DNA of 10,533 nt from an uncultured Ruminococcus sp. (lineage in GTDB: Bacteria > Bacillota > Clostridia > Oscillospirales > Ruminococcaceae). Below are positions 5,336-10,533 of the stretch, one piece after another. The notes beneath the pieces are model-generated. The model had not been told where the DNA came from and made no database searches. It was given only the letters and a program-made list of their open reading frames with translations. The DNA is taken from contig CAMAIG010000024.1 of NCBI GenBank assembly GCA_945835085.1, positions 1 through 10,533 on the forward strand, written 5' to 3'. The position numbers were made by a program, and so were the translations under genes. How positions within the stretch are numbered: the first letter of the stretch is position 1; every line of letters begins with the position of its first letter.

Positions 5336-7804
5336 ATGAAGGGCAGTATTACTTTTATTTCGGTAAAAAGCGACCCTAAGGTTTACAATCTCGATGATTT
5401 CGGGAAAAGAGAGGTCACCCTCGGACGAGGAGATTTTCACGGACAGACCGATGAGCTGAGAAATGATATCAGTGTTCCTGCGGATATGTCGATAGTTTCC
5501 AGAGCGCACTGTACATTTATCAAGACCGAAGAAGGCTGGAGCATTCGTGATGACAACAGCTTCAACGGACTTCTTTACAACGGAATGAAGATAACCGTCA
5601 GAAATATGCATGACGGTGATAAGTTCTACATAGGCACCGATGACAGCGAAAAATGTATCATCGCCTATTCATCGGAGGGTGAAAAGGAGGAAACGGGGGA
5701 CAGAATACCCCTTGATGGCAAAAGACGGTTTATTATCGGAAGAAGCACCGAATGCAATTATGTCCTTTCTCACCCATCGGTGTCACGCATTCACTGTGTA
5801 ATAACCGAGGTTGCGGGTGAATACTATATAGCGGATAATGCTTCGCTCAACGGTGTCCTCCTCAACGGCACCCTTCTGAAAAAAAGCACCAAGCTCTGCG
5901 AAATGGATAAGTTCTCCATTGCAGATACCACCTTTGTATTCTATAACAAGGGACTTCTCATAATGAAGAACAGGGGCGGCGTCAGCGTTGTTGCACAGTC
6001 CCTCGTTAAAAAGGTCAAGTCCGATAAAGGCTCAAAGATCATCACAAACGATGTTACCCTTTCCATTGAGCCGGGAGAGTTCACTGCCATTGTCGGCGGC
6101 TCGGGAGCAGGAAAGACCACACTTCTTAACTGTCTTTCGGGAATTGCCGATTTCACATCGGGTGATGTTCTTATAAACGGTGAAAGTATTCAGTCGGGCG
6201 GACGAAGCGTAAGAAGTATGATCGGATACGTTCCCCAGAAGGATATCGTTTACGATAACCTTACCCTTGAGCATATGCTGGTGTATTCCGCAAAGCTCAG
6301 AATGCCTGGAGATGTATCTGCCGAGGAAATAGAAAAGAAAATAACCGAAACCCTTGAAATGGTCGAGCTTACCGCTCACAGAAAGACCATGATAAGCAAG
6401 CTTTCGGGAGGACAGAAAAAACGTGCCAGCATAGCAGTTGAACTGCTTGCTTCACCGAAGCTGTTCTTCCTTGACGAGCCTTCCTCGGGTCTTGACCCCG
6501 GAACGGAAAAGCATCTGATGCAGATGCTCAAAAAGCTTGCAATGTCGGGAAAAACCGTTATCATGGTAACACATACCGTTCAGAATATCGGAATGTGCGA
6601 CAGGCTTATCTGCATGGGCAACGGAGGAAGACTCTGCTATTCGGGAAAGCCAGCAGATGCGCTGGAGTTTTTCGATGTGGAGAACCTTACCGATATTTAC
6701 GACCAGCTTAACGAAAACTCTGTTGAGGTTTCCGAAAGATTCCGCATGGGCAGGAAGGTTTCCGAAAATGCGGTGCTTCCTGCAAATAAGGTCAAGGACG
6801 ACAAGAAATACGATTTTGCAAGAAGCTTCAAGCAGTTTACCGTCATGACAGGAAGATATGCGGAGATAATGCTCAACAGCCGTTTCAGGCTGATACTTCT
6901 GGGACTTATGCCTGTGGTGCTGTCGCTTATCGTATGTGCAGCGTTCCAGGCAGATGGTAATCTATATAATTACCTTGGCATAACGATAAACAGGACGAGC
7001 CTGCCGTTCCTCGTTGCAGAGGATTCCATGAAGCTGCTGTTCTCCTTCTCGTGTGCCGTGTTCTGGGTGGGAATATTCAATTCCGTCCAGGAGATAAGCA
7101 AGGAAAGGGTCATTTTCGAGCGTGAACGCTTTGCAGGCATAGGCTCATTGCCCTATGTGCTGTCAAAATTTGCGGTCATCGGCGTGCTGTGTATTATCCA
7201 GGCTGCGATAATGTCTGCCGTGTTCATGTATTTTACCGACACCTGCGCTACCATCGACGGCGATATGGATTCCGTGACAGCTCTGTCTATGAGTATGAGC
7301 AGCGACGGTCTTGTATTCTCAGACGGCGGTATGTGGCTTGAATTCTTCCTTACCGTGTTCTTTACGATACTCGGAGCAATGTCCCTGGGACTTCTTGTTT
7401 CGGCAGCTGCTTCAAATGAAATGGCGCTTGTTATCTGCCCTGTGTGTCTGCTTCCTCAGATACTTTTCTCGGGAGTTGCCTGCACACTTTCGGGCTTCTC
7501 GGAGGCTGTTTCAAAGTTTATCACCTGCCGCTGGGCTTGTATCGCATTCTTTACCTCTTCGAACATCAATTCCCAATATCAGAGCTGTACTTATGACACA
7601 GGCTCATGGGTCAAGACAGAATTTTCAAACGGCTTTGGCGTCGATGAAGCATATTCCCAGTCAAAGGAATATATTTTCGGACTTGATCCCGTTATCAGTT
7701 CATGGATAGTGCTCGCATTAATGACCATTGTTTGCGTTGCACTGGCTGTACTTTTCGTTTATCTCAGAGGACTCAGAATATCGCCTCTGAAAAAGCATAA
7801 ATAG
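5336..7804 (+). CDS. Tandem-FHA ABC transporter (ABCG-like half transporter, Rv1747-type architecture)
   Basis: An 822-residue fusion. FHA1 (about 10-100) has G30-R31 and S55-R-A-H58 plus an N-G pair. FHA2 (about 115-210) has G135-R136, S150-R-I-H153 and LNGVLLNG. Both keep the residues that bind phosphothreonine. The ATPase follows: Walker A GGSGAGKTT (254-262, K260), Q-loop YVPQKD, signature LSGGQ (356-360), Walker B LFFLDE (376-381) and H-loop H413. After a linker come six membrane helices (about 518-538, 567-585, 608-635, 668-693, 695-714, 785-810), with an outside loop before the last helix that contains several Cys. The order FHA-FHA-ABC-TMD matches mycobacterial Rv1747, a kinase-regulated exporter; the cargo here is unknown. 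It probably works as a homodimer. It heads an operon with the lipoprotein and methyltransferase genes. Confidence 0.92.
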   Translation: MKGSITFISVKSDPKVYNLDDFGKREVTLGRGDFHGQTDELRNDISVPADMSIVSRAHCTFIKTEEGWSIRDDNSFNGLLYNGMKITVRNMHDGDKFYIGTDDSEKCIIAYSSEGEKEETGDRIPLDGKRRFIIGRSTECNYVLSHPSVSRIHCVITEVAGEYYIADNASLNGVLLNGTLLKKSTKLCEMDKFSIADTTFVFYNKGLLIMKNRGGVSVVAQSLVKKVKSDKGSKIITNDVTLSIEPGEFTAIVGGSGAGKTTLLNCLSGIADFTSGDVLINGESIQSGGRSVRSMIGYVPQKDIVYDNLTLEHMLVYSAKLRMPGDVSAEEIEKKITETLEMVELTAHRKTMISKLSGGQKKRASIAVELLASPKLFFLDEPSSGLDPGTEKHLMQMLKKLAMSGKTVIMVTHTVQNIGMCDRLICMGNGGRLCYSGKPADALEFFDVENLTDIYDQLNENSVEVSERFRMGRKVSENAVLPANKVKDDKKYDFARSFKQFTVMTGRYAEIMLNSRFRLILLGLMPVVLSLIVCAAFQADGNLYNYLGITINRTSLPFLVAEDSMKLLFSFSCAVFWVGIFNSVQEISKERVIFERERFAGIGSLPYVLSKFAVIGVLCIIQAAIMSAVFMYFTDTCATIDGDMDSVTALSMSMSSDGLVFSDGGMWLEFFLTVFFTILGAMSLGLLVSAAASNEMALVICPVCLLPQILFSGVACTLSGFSEAVSKFITCRWACIAFFTSSNINSQYQSCTYDTGSWVKTEFSNGFGVDEAYSQSKEYIFGLDPVISSWIVLALMTIVCVALAVLFVYLRGLRISPLKKHK
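7764..7790 (+). other. Perfect 7-bp inverted repeat at the 3' end of the ABC gene
   Basis: TCAGAGG (7764-7770) and CCTCTGA (7784-7790) enclose a 13-nt loop. An A run rather than a T run follows, so it is not a standard terminator on this strand. It lies 40 nt before the lipoprotein start and could be an mRNA processing or stabilising hairpin, or coincidence inside coding sequence. Confidence 0.3.
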
Positions 7805-7829
7805 TATTATAAATAAAGGAGTTTTTATT

Positions 7830-8693
7830 ATGAAGAAATTCACATCAAGAGCATTAGGCCTTTTCTCCGCTTCCGTTATGGCTATGACAGCATTTACTGC
7901 TTGCGGAGGCAGCGATTATGAGCAGTATGCATCTGCATACAAGAAGGTAACAGCAAGCGGCGGCATGGACGCTGATTTCAATGTTACACTTGTAATGGAC
8001 GGCGTAACAAAGACCTCCAAGGGCAACTTCAAGCTTGATACCTCCAACGGCAACAACGTTCTTTACTATGAGATGAATGTTGACGGAGCGGATATTATCC
8101 AGTTCTCCGACGGCGAGTATATCTATACCGAGTCCGACGGACATAAGACAAAGTATGCTATCAATTCCAAGCCTGCAGCTTCCGCAGACAGGAACGAGGT
8201 CCAGGAGAAGGATGCTCAGTCAAGCGGCACAGGCGAGTTTAACACAGAAGAATTCCTGAAGGAATTTTCCAGCTTCCTTGAAGCAGGAAAGATCAAGGAG
8301 CTTGGACTTCTTTCTCCTATCGAGAAGGCTGCAATCACAGAAGTAAAGGCAGAGGGCAGCACCGATAAGACCTTCACACTTAGTTTCTCCGACAGCCTTG
8401 TTAAGAAGTATCTTAACATCATGATCCAGAACGAAACAGGCAAGTCCGGAGGCGAGGCTCTTACTATCGACGAGCTTAATGACTTCTCCTACACAGCAAC
8501 GAGCAAGGACGGCATTATCACAGGCACCGTTTACAGCGGCGTTCTCCAGGTAAAGGTACCCGCTTCCCTTATGGCTTCCGGCACAGAAGCAACCTACAAT
8601 ATGGACTTTACAATTGATATTGACTTTGTAAATCCCGGAAGTGCTGTTTCCGTAACTATTCCTTCTACCGACGGATTTGATCTTATAGGCTGA
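7830..8693 (+). CDS. Lipoprotein with LolA/LprG-like beta-rich fold
   Basis: A 287-residue protein. It has a lipoprotein signal peptide (KK, R7, hydrophobic 8-21) and lipobox F22-T-A-C25 followed by GGS, so it is predicted to be anchored by C25 on the outer face of the membrane. Two beta-rich parts are seen. Residues about 44-110 alternate polar and hydrophobic strands (DADFNVTLVMDG, GNFKLDT, NVLYYEMNVDG, EYIYTESDG), resembling the half-barrel of LolA/LppX/LprG-type lipid-binding lipoproteins. Residues about 165-287 hold further strands. The fold is suggested by pattern only. AAAGGAG at 7815-7821, eight bases before ATG, is a strong ribosome-binding site. Lysine is AAG in 21 of 22 codons, unlike the neighbouring genes, which hints at high expression. 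It sits 25 nt after the exporter gene and is a plausible cargo-carrying or accessory partner. Confidence 0.88.
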   Translation: MKKFTSRALGLFSASVMAMTAFTACGGSDYEQYASAYKKVTASGGMDADFNVTLVMDGVTKTSKGNFKLDTSNGNNVLYYEMNVDGADIIQFSDGEYIYTESDGHKTKYAINSKPAASADRNEVQEKDAQSSGTGEFNTEEFLKEFSSFLEAGKIKELGLLSPIEKAAITEVKAEGSTDKTFTLSFSDSLVKKYLNIMIQNETGKSGGEALTIDELNDFSYTATSKDGIITGTVYSGVLQVKVPASLMASGTEATYNMDFTIDIDFVNPGSAVSVTIPSTDGFDLIG

Positions 8694-8711
8694 TAACTGA
8701 AAGGAACCGAT

Positions 8712-10533
8712 ATGTCCACATTTGATCCTACACAGATAGAAATTACCGACAGACAGTCGCTCATTCATCTCGGAAGCCTTGATTCCTTCGATATTACCGA
8801 AGGCGGAAAAAAGGCTGCAAGGCTCATTCTTGACTACCTTAAAACAGGCAAGGAAAATGATCTCAGGAAGGCTATCGAAATATATGAGGAGATAATCCCC
8901 AATGAGAATTTCGGCGGAGAATATACCGCCCTTGAATGGCTGTGCAAATATTTCCTTTCCGACGAAAAAACCAAAGCTGAGCAGACCTCTCAGCCTATGG
9001 TAAGAAGCTTCCGCAATCTTCTTTGTGATAACGATTATGACAATCTTATCACATATCTGAGCTACAAATACCATATCATCGAGTACGGTGACGGTGACAA
9101 CAGTGAAATGAAGGCTCGTATGCGCTTTCTTGAGGATTATATCCTTTTCAACAATCCCGACAGAGAGCGCTGGGAAACTACCCGTGAAAATATCGAGAAA
9201 TTCGGTCTTGAAAAGGGTACAAGGATAGCTGATGTGGGCTGTGGACCCGGATACTATACCTTCCGTTTTTCCGATATCGTCGGTGACGAGGGAAGGGTAT
9301 ATGCAATCGAAACCAATCCCCGTCATCTTGATGTGCTGAGGAAATATGTTGCCGAGAACGACGTGAAGAACGTTGAGGTCGTAGAAAGCAGCTTCGAGGG
9401 TATAGGTCTGTCTGCAGATGTCAGAGTAGACGCAGTTTATATCTGTTCGCTGTATCATAATGTGTACGCAGCATTTACCGATGCTGAAAGAAACAGCTTT
9501 GTCGGCAGCATCCGCCGTGCCCTGGGCGATGGCGGAAAGCTGATAATCGTTGACAATGACCTTGTTACCGAGGAGGAGCTTCCTTATCACGGTCCCTATG
9601 TCAACAAAAGTATGCTGGTAAGCCAGCTTTACTATTACGGCTTTAAGCTCACCGAAAGCTTCCAGTTCACTCCTCAGAGATATGTTCTCATTTTTGAAAT
9701 GACGGAAATCCCCGAGAAGGCACCCGAAAAACCTGCAGACCTCCCCGATAATGTAGTTTTTGTCGGTTCTCCCGCATCTCTCGTAAGATACAGGATAATC
9801 GGAACCTCTACCTCTGGATATACTATCAGAGGCAAAAGACAGGGCCGCATCATGTATGAGGGTCTGTGCGAGAATAACAGGGAAAAGCTTTCGGCAGCAT
9901 ATGAGGGCTTCAGCAGCCTTTATCCTCTGGAGCGTGTTGGCGATGATTATACCGCTCTCATGTGGTTTATCAAGTATTTCCTTGCCGATGAAGACACCCG
10001 CAGGGAAATGAAGAGCGACAAGCTCACGGAATTCTACTGCAATTACTTCAGCGAGAATGATTTTGACCGTCTGAAGCAGTATCTTTTCTATAAGTTCCAT
10101 CTGGAGCTTCCCAATCAGGAGGACGCTTCCGAGGATACTAACTTTGAATATACAGGCAAGCAGTTCCCCATAAATATTCTCAACGAGTGGAATGAATTCC
10201 TTATATTCAACAATCCTAACCGTTATCTCTGGGAAAAGACCGACGAGATGCTCAGATTTATTGATATCCGTGAGGGAGAAACCGTTGCCGATATCGGCTG
10301 CGGCGGAGGATATTTCTCATGGCAGTTCTCCAAGGCAGTAGGTCCAAAGGGCAAGGTCGTTGCTACGGAGATCAATAAGAATGCGCTTCATTATCTTGAT
10401 GAATACATAGAGTTCAGCGGCACAAAGAATATCAAGACTCTTACCGCAAAAATGAACGATGCCTGCCTGCCCAAGGATAGCATGGACGTTATCTTTATGT
10501 GCTCCATGTACCATGCGGTGTATATCACCGACA
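8712..10533 (+). CDS. Double class I SAM-dependent methyltransferase (tandem duplicated), cut by window edge
   Basis: The frame starts at ATG 8712 behind AAAGGA (8700-8705), 18 nt after the lipoprotein stop, and is still open at the right edge after 607 residues. It holds two methyltransferase cores. Core 1 has motif I IADVGCGPG (172-180), acidic E200 for the SAM ribose and CSLYHNVY (245-252). Core 2 has VADIGCGGG (525-533), E553 and CSMYHAVY (597-604). Each core is preceded by a similar helical region: YTALEWLCKYFL from Y71 and YTALMWFIKYFL from Y413, then a conserved FNNPxRxxWExT anchor. No signal peptide or membrane helix is visible, so it is cytoplasmic. The substrate is unknown, and I do not recognise a named family beyond the Rossmann fold. 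Its place in the operon suggests it modifies the exported molecule or a pathway component (inference). Confidence 0.9.
   Translation, partial: MSTFDPTQIEITDRQSLIHLGSLDSFDITEGGKKAARLILDYLKTGKENDLRKAIEIYEEIIPNENFGGEYTALEWLCKYFLSDEKTKAEQTSQPMVRSFRNLLCDNDYDNLITYLSYKYHIIEYGDGDNSEMKARMRFLEDYILFNNPDRERWETTRENIEKFGLEKGTRIADVGCGPGYYTFRFSDIVGDEGRVYAIETNPRHLDVLRKYVAENDVKNVEVVESSFEGIGLSADVRVDAVYICSLYHNVYAAFTDAERNSFVGSIRRALGDGGKLIIVDNDLVTEEELPYHGPYVNKSMLVSQLYYYGFKLTESFQFTPQRYVLIFEMTEIPEKAPEKPADLPDNVVFVGSPASLVRYRIIGTSTSGYTIRGKRQGRIMYEGLCENNREKLSAAYEGFSSLYPLERVGDDYTALMWFIKYFLADEDTRREMKSDKLTEFYCNYFSENDFDRLKQYLFYKFHLELPNQEDASEDTNFEYTGKQFPINILNEWNEFLIFNNPNRYLWEKTDEMLRFIDIREGETVADIGCGGGYFSWQFSKAVGPKGKVVATEINKNALHYLDEYIEFSGTKNIKTLTAKMNDACLPKDSMDVIFMCSMYHAVYITD
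8805..10533 (+). repeat. Two diverged tandem copies of a helical-plus-methyltransferase unit within one gene
   Basis: Copy 1 begins near 8805 (G32-K-K-A-A-R) and copy 2 near 9831 (G374-K-R-Q-G-R). Early landmarks are 342 residues apart and the catalytic motifs 352-353 apart (D174/D527, E200/E553, C245/C597). The difference fits an insertion of about 11 residues in copy 2 before its FNNP anchor, where the acidic stretch NQEDASEDTNFEY lies. Over the 31 residues starting at motif I, 16 are identical, so the duplication is clear at protein level but old. Copy 2 is truncated by the window end. Confidence 0.85.

Noticed and set aside
7311..7709. 132-codon open frame on the plus strand
   Set aside because: Out-of-frame shadow inside the membrane part of the FHA-ABC transporter.
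8220..10100. 626-codon open frame on the minus strand
   Set aside because: It runs antisense across the end of the lipoprotein gene and most of the methyltransferase gene, both of which have ribosome-binding sites and clear motifs. Its translation shows no recognisable family, and it is explained by the codon preferences of the + strand genes.

Overview
The window looks like a mid-GC chromosomal stretch of a Gram-positive Clostridia member, most likely a Ruminococcus-type gut or rumen bacterium. I infer this from strong AAGGAG ribosome-binding sites, lipobox lipoproteins, AT-rich intergenic gaps with sigma-A-like promoters, and protein style; it was not tested by any search. Every gene I can support is on the + strand. 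I see no tRNA, rRNA, CRISPR array, insertion sequence or attachment site.

Left block (1-3140). The end of a small unrecognised protein is followed at short spacing by a 12-helix MATE-type efflux transporter, a TetR-family repressor and a secreted lipoprotein with an acidic Ser/Thr/Glu tether and an IseA-like globular domain. The spacings (10, 20 and 35 nt) suggest one transcript. It ends at a strong 16-bp stem terminator (3087-3140).

Middle block (3134-5335). About 165 nt of non-coding sequence containing several inverted repeats precedes a near-consensus promoter (TTGAAA-N17-TATAAT). This drives a 602-residue membrane class III adenylate cyclase with an extracellular CHASE2 sensor domain. 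The longest open frame begins at 3194, but the promoter lies inside that extension, so translation must begin at 3362 (or 3344). A second near-consensus promoter (TTGACT-N17-TATATT) follows the cyclase.

Right block (5336-10533). This is a tight set of genes: an 822-residue fusion of two FHA phosphothreonine-binding domains with an ABCG-like half transporter (ATPase plus six membrane helices), a LolA/LprG-like lipoprotein with strongly biased codon use, and a large methyltransferase that runs off the right edge. The methyltransferase consists of two diverged copies of the same unit (a helical domain plus a Rossmann SAM-binding domain) in one polypeptide. No substrate family was recognised.

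My reading, which is inference, is that the middle and right blocks form an envelope signalling and export module. The cyclase senses something outside the cell. The transporter is gated through its FHA domains, as reported for mycobacterial Rv1747. The lipoprotein carries or receives the exported molecule, and the tandem methyltransferase modifies the cargo or a component. No Ser/Thr kinase, phosphatase or cAMP receptor is visible here; those would be the parts to look for just outside the window.
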